Assembly: GCA_028285305.1 (NCBI GenBank)
Contig: JANQPV010000077.1
Location: forward strand, 62,001-126,000
Source of the DNA: Alphaproteobacteria bacterium
GTDB taxonomy: Bacteria; Pseudomonadota; Alphaproteobacteria; SMXP01
DNA length: 64,000 nucleotides
Direction: 5' to 3'
Below, in pieces: positions 28,804 to 39,629 of this stretch. The translations under genes were made by a program, and so were the position numbers. Within the stretch, counting starts at the first letter, position 1. Every line of letters begins with the position of its first letter. The notes under the pieces are model-generated. The model was not told where the DNA came from, did not search any database, and was given only the letters and a program-made list of their open reading frames with translations.

Positions 28804-31800
28804 TCAACCGTGTTGTGAGCGCACCATCGCACGCTTGCTTCGCTCGGAGATTTGCTGTTCCAACGCTTTCATGCGGGACTCAAGGAGATCTGGGGGCAAT
28901 TCCGTGGCTTTCGGTCCGTCCGTCCACAAAAGAAAGGATAGAATTTCTTTTTTGGGATATAGATTTTTTAGGGCGGCTCGGTACACCGCCATTTGGTTTA
29001 CGTAAGAAACAGGCACGTGATGCAGTTCTGACGGCGGATTTCGATTTGTTTTATAGTCGATCACCTTGACCGTGTTGTTCTTTATCACCAGCCTGTCGAT
29101 CTGTCCACTAACTTTTATTAGCTCTTCGCCAACTTGGATATTTCCGCGAATGGAAACTTCGGGTCGGCTGTGCTCGCCAAAGAGATCCGCCCACTCCCTA
29201 TTCTCCAATACACTCAGCACTTTTGCAATCATGCTGTCGATTTCTTGGCGTTCGAGTCCCGCCCCGCGGACACTCTCGAGGTACACTCTTGCCCTCTCTT
29301 CGTGAACACTCTTCTCAAATGCGGGCAGGTATTGAAGAAGTTTGTGCACGAGCTGCCCTATCAAAAGCGGCTTTTTCTGCGCACTTTCGCGTTCCAAGGA
29401 TAACGGGGCGGATCCGCCGTCCACGGAAGGTGCACCGACTTGTGAGGGCGTAATTAGGGCGGGAACGGATGCACGAACGGCCCGCTGCCTGAGGAAGTCG
29501 GGCAGATCTTCTTCCTTTGTGGGTGCAAGAGGGCCACTGGGATGATCTCCCCGCGTGATCTTTTCCGTCCCAAAATCAATTCGCTTTCCGGTTTCGTTCC
29601 ACGGCAACTCGCACTCGACCCCGAGCTTGTCAATCGCTTGTTCGATCAGTGTGTACCAAGCCGCATCATGGACTTTCTTTTGGCCGGAATATCCCGATAT
29701 ATAGAGGCGATCTTGAGCCCGTGTCATGGCGACATAGAGAAGACGCAGGTGCTCAGCTTCGCGCCGGGATGCTGCCGCTGCTCTGAGTGCGGACGTTATT
29801 GGCACGTCTTCCGTGCTCGCGCCCACCCAGTAGAGCTGGGACCCTGCTCCCAGAATCTTTGGGTCTTGACGCGCATTGGCTCGATAGCAAGTGTCAGGCA
29901 TGAAAACGATGCGGCTCTGAAGGCCTTTTGAACCGTGCACGGTCATGACTCTGACTTCATCTGAGTCTTGATCGACTTCACGCTTGAGCTCCGGAGAGGA
30001 TGACGAGAGATGCTGGATAAAATGCTGCATGGATGGAACTTGTCTTGACTCAAACTCAAGCGCTGCGGACAGAAACTCGGAGATTGGATCCTCGGCTTCT
30101 CGACCCAAGCGCGAAACGAGAGCTTGCCACCCATTCAGAGGCGCCTCCCCACCCGCTGGACAGTCCTGCGACAGCAAGAAAGAGAAGAATTCGAAGGGGC
30201 GTTCCAGGTCTACGCGATTGAGCAGCCCACGCAGATACATTTCGGCACGGGCGAAGACCGTATCTGGTTCTTTCTGAACTGCCTCGTTCATAGCGTGCCA
30301 GAGCGATGCTCCGCCTCTATCGTACGCCAATTGAAACAATTCGTCCTCGGATACCCCAATAAGAGGTGACTTAAGCAGGGCTGCCAGATTTAGATCGTCT
30401 TCGGGAAGAAGTACAAACGAACCGGCCGCGATCAGATCCATCACGGCGATATGCTCGGTAAGCTTAAGCCGGTCCGAGCCCGCGACGGGAACACTCCGCC
30501 GCTTCAGTGCTCGGATCATTTCTTCGAAAAAGACCCCGCGGCGCTGAACAAGGATGAAGATGTCCGAAGGTTTGATGGGTCGGTTTTGGCTTGGAAGCCA
30601 TTCTTGATCCTGAAGCCAAGTCTTGATTTGGTCGGCAATGCGGGCTGCCAAAATGCAATGAGCTTGGCTTTCATGCTCTTGGTCGAGAGGAGCATCCCAG
30701 GGAAGATCGGGTTCGCGCGCCGGAGGCCGCACCAAGGGCCAGAACTCAACCAAACCTGGTTCATTCTCGCGAAAGACTTCGTGGAGTACTTTCTGTCCGG
30801 GCTGTGTAATTTGTGCAGCATACTGTGGATCGCTAAAAACTTGATCCACCAAGGCCAAGACCTCCGATGTGGACCGTCGCGACTCACTTAACGTCACGCT
30901 GGAAAACTCAAGCTCAGCCTCACCGGCGCGCTCCGAAAACGCCTCATGGGTTTCCAAGAACTTTTTGGGGTCGGCCCCTTGAAAGGAATAGATGGACTGT
31001 TTCTCGTCGCCCACCGCGAAGATGGTACGGACAAGATCGGGAGCATGTTCAGTCCACGCCCCTTGGCCTGCGAAAAACTCGCTTGCGATCTTTTCGATAA
31101 GATTCCATTGATCCGGGCTCGTATCCTGCGCCTCGTCCACCAATATATGATCGATTCCGCCGTCAAGTTTGTAGAGAACCCATTGGGAGGCGGTGGTGTT
31201 CGAGAGCAACAGGTTTGTTTTCTCAATCAAGTCTCTGTAATCGAGAAAGGATCCCGACTTTTTGCGCTGAGCGTAGTGGTTGCATAGAGCGGCCCCGTAG
31301 TGGATAAGGGCAAGCGTACGCTCTTTCAGCGACAACGCCGCTCGTTTTCGTACAAATCGGAGAGCTATCTTTTCTTCCTTGTCCAATAGCTGAACTATAT
31401 TCGAGTTTTGCGTCGCCAGTTTCTTTGTATGAAGATTTTTAAAGGGCTCTCTATCTTTCTTGAGAAGCGCGTCGCAATATAATTCTGTCCGTTCGTAAGC
31501 TCTCAGCCCCTCTTGGCTTGCGGCCTGCAGTATGGCAGCGCGGTTCTGGTCTTGTGTTGTCCCTTCCCTCCACTGTGCCGCGATCGCCATCAGATGATCG
31601 CTCCGGGACGACAAATCATCAGCGAACGCTTCGACGAAAGAACTGGGTGTTTCATCTTCTGCTATTCCATGCGCTGAGACGAGTTCTTGCAGCAACTCGA
31701 TTGGACGAACGCGGCCCGATGAAACATCCAAAAACCGTTCGGGAGCAGAGAGTATGGCAGCTGAAAGTTGAACCAATTCACTTTCATGCGTTGCACGCAT

Positions 31801-32367
31801 CAAATAGTCCAATGCGCTTTGCCCGTCCAAATTTTCTGGAGCCGATAGCGCTAAGACAGCCGCATCCATCGCGTCTATCTGAAGTTTGTTTGCTTCGAAC
31901 TCATCCAGCACCTGGAAGTCCGGGGAGACCCCACTCTCCAGCGGGAAGCGCCGCAATAGCCGCTCACAAAACGCATGAATCGTTTGTATCTTGAGACCGC
32001 CAGGCGCCTCCAAGGCCTGGGCGAACAGACGGCGCGCCCGGTGAAGGCTGCCAGGTAGATGCTCTGTTCCGACAAAATCTTCCAAGCGGGAGATAAGATC
32101 CTGGTCGGAAATCACTGTCCACTCGCTCAGCTGGCCAAACAATCGCTCCGCCATCTCACTTGCCGCTGCCTTCGTGTAGGTGAGACACAGGATCTTGTCT
32201 GGCTCAGTGCCATCCAGTAGGAGCCGGGCGACACGTTGCGTCAGGACGTAGGTCTTGCCGGTTCCTGCGTTGGCGGTCACCCAAGCGGAAACTCTGGGGT
32301 CGGATGCGGCCAATTGGGGGTTCGTTCTCACAACATGAATCGACACGAAACTACGCTCCGTCAGCAT
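28804..32367 (-). CDS. addA: Double-strand break repair helicase/nuclease AddA
   Basis: Walker A VTANAGTGKTYVLTQRVARLL; LVDEAQDTSPDQW; VMTVHGSKGLQ; C-terminal nuclease VIDYKTNR; next to addB. Confidence 0.95.
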   Translation of the reverse strand: MLTERSFVSIHVVRTNPQLAASDPRVSAWVTANAGTGKTYVLTQRVARLLLDGTEPDKILCLTYTKAAASEMAERLFGQLSEWTVISDQDLISRLEDFVGTEHLPGSLHRARRLFAQALEAPGGLKIQTIHAFCERLLRRFPLESGVSPDFQVLDEFEANKLQIDAMDAAVLALSAPENLDGQSALDYLMRATHESELVQLSAAILSAPERFLDVSSGRVRPIELLQELVSAHGIAEDETPSSFVEAFADDLSSRSDHLMAIAAQWREGTTQDQNRAAILQAASQEGLRAYERTELYCDALLKKDREPFKNLHTKKLATQNSNIVQLLDKEEKIALRFVRKRAALSLKERTLALIHYGAALCNHYAQRKKSGSFLDYRDLIEKTNLLLSNTTASQWVLYKLDGGIDHILVDEAQDTSPDQWNLIEKIASEFFAGQGAWTEHAPDLVRTIFAVGDEKQSIYSFQGADPKKFLETHEAFSERAGEAELEFSSVTLSESRRSTSEVLALVDQVFSDPQYAAQITQPGQKVLHEVFRENEPGLVEFWPLVRPPAREPDLPWDAPLDQEHESQAHCILAARIADQIKTWLQDQEWLPSQNRPIKPSDIFILVQRRGVFFEEMIRALKRRSVPVAGSDRLKLTEHIAVMDLIAAGSFVLLPEDDLNLAALLKSPLIGVSEDELFQLAYDRGGASLWHAMNEAVQKEPDTVFARAEMYLRGLLNRVDLERPFEFFSFLLSQDCPAGGEAPLNGWQALVSRLGREAEDPISEFLSAALEFESRQVPSMQHFIQHLSSSSPELKREVDQDSDEVRVMTVHGSKGLQSRIVFMPDTCYRANARQDPKILGAGSQLYWVGASTEDVPITSALRAAAASRREAEHLRLLYVAMTRAQDRLYISGYSGQKKVHDAAWYTLIEQAIDKLGVECELPWNETGKRIDFGTEKITRGDHPSGPLAPTKEEDLPDFLRQRAVRASVPALITPSQVGAPSVDGGSAPLSLERESAQKKPLLIGQLVHKLLQYLPAFEKSVHEERARVYLESVRGAGLERQEIDSMIAKVLSVLENREWADLFGEHSRPEVSIRGNIQVGEELIKVSGQIDRLVIKNNTVKVIDYKTNRNPPSELHHVPVSYVNQMAVYRAALKNLYPKKEILSFLLWTDGPKATELPPDLLESRMKALEQQISERSKRAMVRSQHG

Positions 32368-35300
32368 CGTCAAAACCCGACGACCACTCCTTAACGCGGG
32401 CCAAATGATCATAATCCTGGCCGAGGGTTTTGAACATCACTCGGGGTCTAGACAAATACGGCGTTTCTTGACAAGCAAATGCGTCTGCCCATTTGACGAG
32501 TCCGGCCCGCGCCCGCTCAACCAATTCGCCGACCTCGTCCTTGCCGCGCGCCACATATGTCTCGCCGCTCTTCTTTTCATCAGCACTGAGACGAATATAA
32601 GCCATCAGATCGACTTCCGCCGGCGGGATTTCCTCAAATCCCCCCTCCTTCAGGATTAGACCCTCAAGAGGGAGTTGAGGCTCGAGAAATTGTTTAACCT
32701 GGCTTTCGGATGGTGGCGTGCCGGTTTTGTAGTCATAAATGAGATACCCGGTCGCCGATCGATCCAACAGGTCTGCCCGTGTTGTCAGCGCCAAGCCGTG
32801 AGTCGTGCCTCCGAACTCAGCACGTCCTCTTACCTCTGGTTTTCTTTCAATGACTTGGCTCGCTTGATGAGCGTGCCAATCGAGTACCCAAGGGAACATG
32901 GCCGTGACACGACGCTGCCAACGTTCCCTGAGAGCGGGCCAACTGCGAAAGGCTTCTAGCAGTTCATTGGAGATATCGATCAGCTCCTGCTTGCCTTGTT
33001 CCGTTGTCAAATTTTCTCGTGGAACGCGCTCCACCAGTTGCCTCATCAGTTCATGAACCAATGAACCGAACTCGGCCGCGTCGGGTTCCGCGTCCAAGGG
33101 AAGAATGGGATGGAGGCACAGAATTTTCTTTGCATATATAGCGTAGGGGTCTCTGATCCAGGTAGAGATTTCGCTCACGGTAAAACTTTTGGGGCGTGCC
33201 TCAATTGGAGGACGCGGTGCGGGAGGCTCGGCCGGCGTGCCGCTCGTGCTCGCATCCAGCTGCCGCGCCCACGTCAAATACTGCTCTGCATCGTCCAGTT
33301 CATGATCGACTTCGGCGCCTTTCAAAACAGCTTCCAATCGCATAAGCCAGCGTGATTTGATTGTGGGTGTGCCCTGTTCTTTCTTGGCCCGCGTTAAGAT
33401 GACTTCGTTCGAGGCGGCCAATTGGCTAAAGTCGTGTGCGGATAACCCTACCTTTCGTTCTGGTAAGGACATTCCGATTTCTTTCCGCATAGGCCGACTG
33501 ATCCACGGATCCATTGCGGGCTGCAGAGGCCACACGCCCTCATTCAATGCACCCAGGATTGTGAGATCCGGTTGTTGAAGGCGCGCTTCCAAAGGCCCCC
33601 AAATGAACAAGCGCGGATGAGCTCCGTAGCTCTTGCGCACGATCTGTTCGGAAACGAGTTGCTTGAAGAACGTCGCGTATTCCTGGATGCTCATGGGCGG
33701 CAGATCGCGCCCATGAAGGAGCAATTGACCGAGCAGGCTTGCTACTGCCTCGCCTGTCTCGTCTTCCCAAATCGTGGCGCCTTCCTCGTTTGGCGAGTCC
33801 GCCAACTTCTCGGCGATCTCTGATTGACACTCCACGAACCCTGTCAGCGTCGCGTTCGCACCGATTGATTGGGCTGGCGCAAAGCACGTCTCAATACGCG
33901 ATACAAAGTCGATCAGCGATTGGTCGTATCTGAGCGCGCCTTGATCCGATTGCTGTCCATCTTCGTTTTGCTTGCTCAGTTCGGCAGACAGCGAGAATAT
34001 CGAGCCGGGGGGCCTTTTCGCTCGGAACACTTCCAATTCCAATTGGCTCGCCATCTGGCGAACCGTCTCACGAGGCAGCCCCATCCGGCAGAGCGGGTGT
34101 TTGAGAATACTCAGCAGCAGAGGGGCGCTTCGAAGGTCCGTCAGAAAGTCGGCGATCAAGGCGAGGAATGAGCCTTCAGCAGAATGAGACAGCGGAACAC
34201 CCGCAGAATCGTCGACGAAAATGTCCCATCTGCGAAGCTGAACACTTACTCGGCGCGCTAACTTTCTGTCCGGAGTGACCAAGGCCACGGTCCGTGTTGG
34301 GTGGTCGATGGCTTCTCTCATTATAACTGCAATCACGAGAGCTTCTTCATGTTCCGTTTCGGTCTCAATTCGTGAAAGCGTTGCCAAGCCTTGGTCCCAA
34401 TTCTCCTCTTTGAACTGAAGAACTGCCTTGTGCCAATTGTGCGTTGAGTTGGCCGGACGAAGGGCTTCTGTGATCAGGCGGCTGCGCGCACTTCGATCTG
34501 CTGGGATTTCACCGGAGGCAAGCCCCGGCCAAAGCGCAACACCGGACCGATCCATGTCCAATGTCTCTAGGAGCGTTTTCATCGCAAACTGCGGATGCTG
34601 TTCATCGAGTTCGGTCCAGGCCTGCGCATCCAGATCGACATCAAGGCCGGGCAATATGACTGCTCCGTTCGGCAGTTGCGCAACAACCTTCAATAGCCGT
34701 GCCGTTGCGGGAATTGATCCCGTCGAACCCGCAGCAACGATAGGACGGAGGGGGCGCGACTGGTGCCAATACGCGGCAAGCGCATTCAGCATTTCGTTTC
34801 TGTGGATCGCAGGGTCGATCGCACCTTCAGCGGCCAACACGCTGGGCCACACATCTGTCAATAGCGTGACAAATCGCAAAACCTCTTGCCAGTGCTCTGT
34901 GAACCGATCCGGTACAACATCATGGAGTCTGCTCAGATCCACTTCTTCTGTCTGCGCCATATCCAAAAAGCGTGCGAGTTCGCGCGCATACGGCAACGCC
35001 GTTGCCACTTTGTCCGGACCCAACGCATATCCAGCTTGCCGCTCACGCTCACCCCATTTCTGGATGAGTTGTGCCAACAGGATCTGCCGGCGCATATTGG
35101 AGATCGGCTCGGGAATAGCTGCCGGCTGCTCAACAAACCCCTCTTCCACTGAAGTGCCCAGGATAAGTTCGTCTTCCTCGACATCACCAATGGGTCTGAT
35201 GCGCGGCAATATTAGGGTTCCGTTGTGGCCGCTTGCCCGGCTGAAGGCATCAGCAAGGGTGCGTGCGGCTCGGCGCGTGGGTACCAATACGGTCACGTCC

Positions 35301-35440
35301 GCCAGAGCCAAAGGGTCGTCTTGCCTTGCATGGGCAGAGAGGATGCCCTTTGCAAGCGCATCCAAAAAGGACGTCCACGCAGGAATGGTGTAGACGTTTG
35401 GCGGCGTTGTCATTGTCTGGTCGATCAAGGTTTTGGACAT
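32351..35440 (-). CDS. addB: Double-strand break repair protein AddB
   Basis: 1032-aa ORF upstream of addA; nuclease motif LIYDYKTGTPPSESQVKQFLEPQLPLEG; LFIWGPLEARLQQPDLTILGALNEGVWP. Confidence 0.94.
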   Translation of the reverse strand: MSKTLIDQTMTTPPNVYTIPAWTSFLDALAKGILSAHARQDDPLALADVTVLVPTRRAARTLADAFSRASGHNGTLILPRIRPIGDVEEDELILGTSVEEGFVEQPAAIPEPISNMRRQILLAQLIQKWGERERQAGYALGPDKVATALPYARELARFLDMAQTEEVDLSRLHDVVPDRFTEHWQEVLRFVTLLTDVWPSVLAAEGAIDPAIHRNEMLNALAAYWHQSRPLRPIVAAGSTGSIPATARLLKVVAQLPNGAVILPGLDVDLDAQAWTELDEQHPQFAMKTLLETLDMDRSGVALWPGLASGEIPADRSARSRLITEALRPANSTHNWHKAVLQFKEENWDQGLATLSRIETETEHEEALVIAVIMREAIDHPTRTVALVTPDRKLARRVSVQLRRWDIFVDDSAGVPLSHSAEGSFLALIADFLTDLRSAPLLLSILKHPLCRMGLPRETVRQMASQLELEVFRAKRPPGSIFSLSAELSKQNEDGQQSDQGALRYDQSLIDFVSRIETCFAPAQSIGANATLTGFVECQSEIAEKLADSPNEEGATIWEDETGEAVASLLGQLLLHGRDLPPMSIQEYATFFKQLVSEQIVRKSYGAHPRLFIWGPLEARLQQPDLTILGALNEGVWPLQPAMDPWISRPMRKEIGMSLPERKVGLSAHDFSQLAASNEVILTRAKKEQGTPTIKSRWLMRLEAVLKGAEVDHELDDAEQYLTWARQLDASTSGTPAEPPAPRPPIEARPKSFTVSEISTWIRDPYAIYAKKILCLHPILPLDAEPDAAEFGSLVHELMRQLVERVPRENLTTEQGKQELIDISNELLEAFRSWPALRERWQRRVTAMFPWVLDWHAHQASQVIERKPEVRGRAEFGGTTHGLALTTRADLLDRSATGYLIYDYKTGTPPSESQVKQFLEPQLPLEGLILKEGGFEEIPPAEVDLMAYIRLSADEKKSGETYVARGKDEVGELVERARAGLVKWADAFACQETPYLSRPRVMFKTLGQDYDHLARVKEWSSGFDDADGA

Positions 35441-35729
35441 AGGCATCATCGGCCGTGGGATAGTATCAGATTCCTCACTCTGAAGCCCGACAGAGTTTGC
35501 GGCCTTTTTTGTCAGGCCGCCACGATATGGTGGGGCGGTTTGCCGATGCTAAACAGAGGGCAATGGGCCCTGTCGCGACGATAAGCTTTGATTTGTCATC
35601 AGCGAGCATTCGGTGGGTGGACTGACCCTTCGCAATCATATTAGCCTACTTAAGTGCTTTCCAGACCGAGCCGCCTTTTCGCGGTGGCATCGATTGACAG
35701 GAAAGCCCACAAATTGGGGAGGAAGTAAC

Positions 35730-37751
35730 GTGAAGGTTGATGGACCATTGAGCCCTCTGTGGGTTCTTGTTCTTACCGTGTTGATGGGCGTTTCGGCAGG
35801 AGCGCAAGAAGAAGAAAACCCGTTCGCGGATCAAGAGATCGAATTTACTTCTGCCGACACACTCTTGGGACTGGTGGATTCCAGGGCCTCCATGTCCTTA
35901 AATGGACCGTGGCGAGTAATTGTGGACCCTATGGGCGTCGGCCATCCGGGATCTTTCTTTGGCGGGTTTCCCCGAAACAAAAAGGCGTCTTCAGGGATGG
36001 AGCTAATTGAGTATGATTTCTCTACAGCTCAGCAATTGCGTGTGCCGGGCGACTTCAACTCTCAGGACGACCGGCTGTTCTTTTATCAAGGGGGGATTTG
36101 GTATTTTCGTACCTTTGAATCAGAACAGCTCAACGATACGAAACTCCATCTCTGGTTCGGGGCGGCCAATTTCGACGCCCAGATCTATCTGAATGGAGAA
36201 CCTTTGGGACGCCACACCGGCGGTTATGTTCCGTTCTCTTTCGAGATAACAGACAAAGTCCGTTCGGGGACCAATGAGCTCATGGTACGGATCGATAACT
36301 CTCTTTCAGCCACCAGTGTGCCCACGAAGAGAACGGATTGGTGGCCCTATGGAGGCTTGACGCGGGATGTCTTGCTGGTCGAAACACCGCAAAACTATAT
36401 AAGAAATGCAAAGATCGCGCTGATCGATCGAGACTCGAAAACCATTCGTGTCGACATTTGGGCGGTTGGGTTTGATGCAGGAACGAGCGCCAAAGTCTCT
36501 CTTCCTGAGCTGGACGTGACCCAAAACCTCGTCCTGGATGAGAATGGAAACGGGACGGCCGTGTTCACCGCGCCCGTAGACCTGTGGTCGACGGATAGCC
36601 CTCGGCTCTACGACATTGTGATCGAGGCCGGAAAAGAGCGTCTGGAGGAAAGAGTTGGGTTCCGGACGATAGAGACAAAGGGTCAAGCAATCCTCCTCAA
36701 TGGTGAGGAGATCAAACTGAAGGGCATCTCCACTCACGAAGAACCCATCGGTGACGCTGGTGTTGCTTACTCGGACGAGCACGCGTTGGGCTTGTTGTCC
36801 GCGGCCAAAGATCTGGGGGCCAATTTCGTGCGCGCCGCACATTACCCCTACTCGCGTCATATGGCGAAGGCTGCCGACGAGCTGGGCCTTTTGCTGTGGG
36901 CGGAAATACCGGTCTATTGGAATATCGATTGGGAGAACGAGAGCACGTTATCCGAAGCGCGCAATATGATGGGACGTCTCGTCGAACGCGACTGGAATCG
37001 CAGCTCTGTCATCATTTGGTCGGTGGCCAATGAAACGCCCTACTCGGAACCTCGCATGGCGTTCCTCAGGACCCTTATCGATGATACGCGGGCGCTCGAC
37101 TCCACCCGTTTGGTCAGCGCTGCTCTGCTCGGAGGAAGCCGCGAGAAATTCGCTGAGATCATCACGCATCTGGCGGCGCGGGGGCTCGCGAACGGTGGCC
37201 TCGGCCCAAAGGAGACGGCGATCTTTCAAGGGATCTTGAAGCAAGCAGGCGATGCAGCGCCAACCGCATCGGGTTCAGTCGACGTCGTGATCGATGATCC
37301 TTTGGCCGAGCTTGTCGATATTGTTGCGTATAATGAATACTTTGGCTGGTACTACTCGGCGCTCTTCGCCGATGAGACCGGGATAGGTGAAGATGTGCTG
37401 CGCCCGCTGATGATGGACTTCATGAAAGACATCACAATCAAAGCGAAGGTAGACAAGCCTATCCATATCTCCGAGTTTGGGGCAGGCGCGAAGTATGGCC
37501 GAAAAGGCGGTGAGGTGCTCATTTGGACGGAAGAATATCAGGCAGAGGTGTATCGCGCCCAGATCGAGATGCTCCGCGCAAGCCCTCAAGTTCAGGGTAT
37601 GACGCCTTGGATTCTCAAAGACTTTCGTGCGATGCTGCGTCCTCTCGCGGGCGTGCAGGATTATTACAATCGCAAAGGGCTTATGGATGAGAACGGCAAT
37701 CGCAAACTGGCGTTTGATGTTCTAAACACTTTTTATGCGGAGGAGTGGTAA
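35730..37751 (+). CDS. Glycoside hydrolase family 2 (beta-galactosidase/glucuronidase-like), secreted
   Basis: GTG start with RBS ggggagga and signal peptide; GH2 sugar-binding region (YFRTFESEQLNDTKLHLWFGAANFDAQIYLNGEPLGRHTGGYVPF); SVANETP acid/base; HISEFGAGA nucleophile region. Confidence 0.9.
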   Translation: MKVDGPLSPLWVLVLTVLMGVSAGAQEEENPFADQEIEFTSADTLLGLVDSRASMSLNGPWRVIVDPMGVGHPGSFFGGFPRNKKASSGMELIEYDFSTAQQLRVPGDFNSQDDRLFFYQGGIWYFRTFESEQLNDTKLHLWFGAANFDAQIYLNGEPLGRHTGGYVPFSFEITDKVRSGTNELMVRIDNSLSATSVPTKRTDWWPYGGLTRDVLLVETPQNYIRNAKIALIDRDSKTIRVDIWAVGFDAGTSAKVSLPELDVTQNLVLDENGNGTAVFTAPVDLWSTDSPRLYDIVIEAGKERLEERVGFRTIETKGQAILLNGEEIKLKGISTHEEPIGDAGVAYSDEHALGLLSAAKDLGANFVRAAHYPYSRHMAKAADELGLLLWAEIPVYWNIDWENESTLSEARNMMGRLVERDWNRSSVIIWSVANETPYSEPRMAFLRTLIDDTRALDSTRLVSAALLGGSREKFAEIITHLAARGLANGGLGPKETAIFQGILKQAGDAAPTASGSVDVVIDDPLAELVDIVAYNEYFGWYYSALFADETGIGEDVLRPLMMDFMKDITIKAKVDKPIHISEFGAGAKYGRKGGEVLIWTEEYQAEVYRAQIEMLRASPQVQGMTPWILKDFRAMLRPLAGVQDYYNRKGLMDENGNRKLAFDVLNTFYAEEW

Positions 37752-37785
37752 GTACTCCTGACCGAAAGACGATTGGGAGCGTTTA

Positions 37786-38820
37786 ATGCCGACAACCCTA
37801 ATCGAGGCGGTTCCCTGTGAAGACGGCACGCTTGGCCAAAATCAAATCCAAAACTGGCGCGAGTGCGGCTTTGTCTTTGTCAGCGACCTTTTACCGTCCG
37901 CGCTGATCACCGAGCTGAGGAACGCGGCGGCGAAGAAATTTCCCGCACCCGGCACCCTTGAGGCTGAGGGCGTTCGGGACTTCGGCAGCTCTTTGAACTT
38001 TCCCTCGCGGTTGGTGGGCCTTAACCAAGTGACCCTCCACCCCAATCTCATTCAGGCGATCTCGGACTTACTTGGAACGCCATCCGAAAATCTGCGTCTG
38101 ACCCAGTCGGACCTATGGGCCAAGTATGGCCGATCGGTCAAGGCCGGTGTTCAAGACAACTCCGATCAGCGCGTCCATGTGGACTATCCCAACCACACTC
38201 TCGCCCATCCCAGCCCGTGGGACCGTCCGGAGGCGGTGGAACTGATCCTCTATCTTTCAGAGTGGGAGGAGACGGGCGGCTCCACAGCGGTTGTGCCAAG
38301 AGACGGGCCGGACGATCCCGCGTATCGCTGGCCGATTGTGGATTCCCCCGGTATCGGCGACTTGCGCTACATTAACGGCCGTGCGTCCGCGGAGGACTAT
38401 TTCGCGAAGGAACGGCCGCATTTGGCCGCCTGGCGCAATGACCTCTACGCTCGTGAGGTTCATACCAAGTTTAGGCCCGGCGATATTGTCTTTTACCGTC
38501 ACGATACGTGGCATCGCGGAACACCCATGAAAGCCGGCGCGCTGCGTCTCGTGCACAATATCACCTACCGGCGGGCGGAGGCGGAATGGATCAGTACCCT
38601 TCATGTGGGTTGGGCGTGGAAAGCCTACCGGGACGACAAATACCTGGAACGTCTCATCGCCACCAGTTCCCTTATGCAGAGAGCGGTGATGGGCTTTCCT
38701 CAGCCGGGTAGTCCCTATTGGTGCAAGGAAACGATCGCCGCGGTAGAGGCGCGGTACAGCATGTTCGGCATGGACATGGGACCCTACCGCGCTGCCCTTG
38801 ACCGCGTAGAAGCGCCTTAG
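37786..38820 (+). CDS. Phytanoyl-CoA dioxygenase (PhyH) family protein
   Basis: HVDYPNHTL (HxD), GDIVFYRHDTWHRGTPMKAGALRLVHNITYRR (distal His, Arg). Confidence 0.88.
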   Translation: MPTTLIEAVPCEDGTLGQNQIQNWRECGFVFVSDLLPSALITELRNAAAKKFPAPGTLEAEGVRDFGSSLNFPSRLVGLNQVTLHPNLIQAISDLLGTPSENLRLTQSDLWAKYGRSVKAGVQDNSDQRVHVDYPNHTLAHPSPWDRPEAVELILYLSEWEETGGSTAVVPRDGPDDPAYRWPIVDSPGIGDLRYINGRASAEDYFAKERPHLAAWRNDLYAREVHTKFRPGDIVFYRHDTWHRGTPMKAGALRLVHNITYRRAEAEWISTLHVGWAWKAYRDDKYLERLIATSSLMQRAVMGFPQPGSPYWCKETIAAVEARYSMFGMDMGPYRAALDRVEAP

Positions 38821-39401
38821 CTCGCCTTGATGCCCCGCTTTTCGAGTTCCTTGGGCATACGCTCTAGATCTGCGCTGGCGGGCGCGGACAGTTCGCTTTC
38901 ATCCAAAGTGCCAGCCCGGTGAGCCATAGACTTGTAGCTGTTGAACGTGATCCATTTTACGGGCGTCACCGAGATCAGTGTACGGAGGGGTGAATCAAGA
39001 AGATCATAGAAGTCGTCCTCGCCCTTTTTGTCGGTCGGCGAGACCTTCTTTGCGAGCAGATGGTAGAACCATGTCAGCGTTTCCCGATCATCATGAAACT
39101 CAGCCGTGCCTTTGCAGCAGACTTGGCCGAACGGACCTTCTGGATCGTTGTGGGAACTTGAGGACACCACGACCGAGACTTGCGGATTGCGCTTGATTGC
39201 CGCCGTGCGGTGACGGTGAACTGCGAACGTGATCCAGATCTTGCCCTTGGCCCAAACGAAGGAGTGAATCACACCTATGGGCCAATTGTCTTTGGTGCAC
39301 CAATTGAGGACGCATTCTCCCGACTTGGTTAGCATTTGATCGATTTCTTCGTCGTTGAATTGATAGATGGATACGGATTCGTGGTCAGTTGCCTTGGACA
39401 T
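38817..39401 (-). CDS. Pyridoxamine 5'-phosphate oxidase family (FMN-binding split barrel) protein
   Basis: CTKDNWPIGVIHSFVWAKGKIWITFAVHRHRTAAIKRNPQVSVVVSS. Confidence 0.85.
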   Translation of the reverse strand: MSKATDHESVSIYQFNDEEIDQMLTKSGECVLNWCTKDNWPIGVIHSFVWAKGKIWITFAVHRHRTAAIKRNPQVSVVVSSSSHNDPEGPFGQVCCKGTAEFHDDRETLTWFYHLLAKKVSPTDKKGEDDFYDLLDSPLRTLISVTPVKWITFNSYKSMAHRAGTLDESELSAPASADLERMPKELEKRGIKAS

Positions 39402-39629
39402 GTTCCTCTCCCGATTTGCTGATTGGTTGGCCAAAACCTAGCGCATTAGATCGCTCTCGTCCTGTCCGAATTCCCTATCTGATTGGGTGGGGGCGCTGGG
39501 TCGATTTCCGGAGACGTCCCCCATCTTCTCATCCTGTTGCTGAACATTGAAATCTGCTGCGTGGCCGTACAAACGCTCAACCTCACGCCCGACCGTTTTG
39601 CACGGGACACGATCAAAATTGCTCTTCTT

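Noticed and set aside
34428-35393. 321-aa plus-strand ORF
   Set aside because: Antisense to addB; Ser/Arg/Ala-rich shadow ORF without family motifs.
35500-35540. Possible terminator gcggcct-tttttgtc-aggccgc upstream of addB
   Set aside because: T tract is in the loop rather than after the stem, and it is not downstream of a gene on either strand; likely chance.
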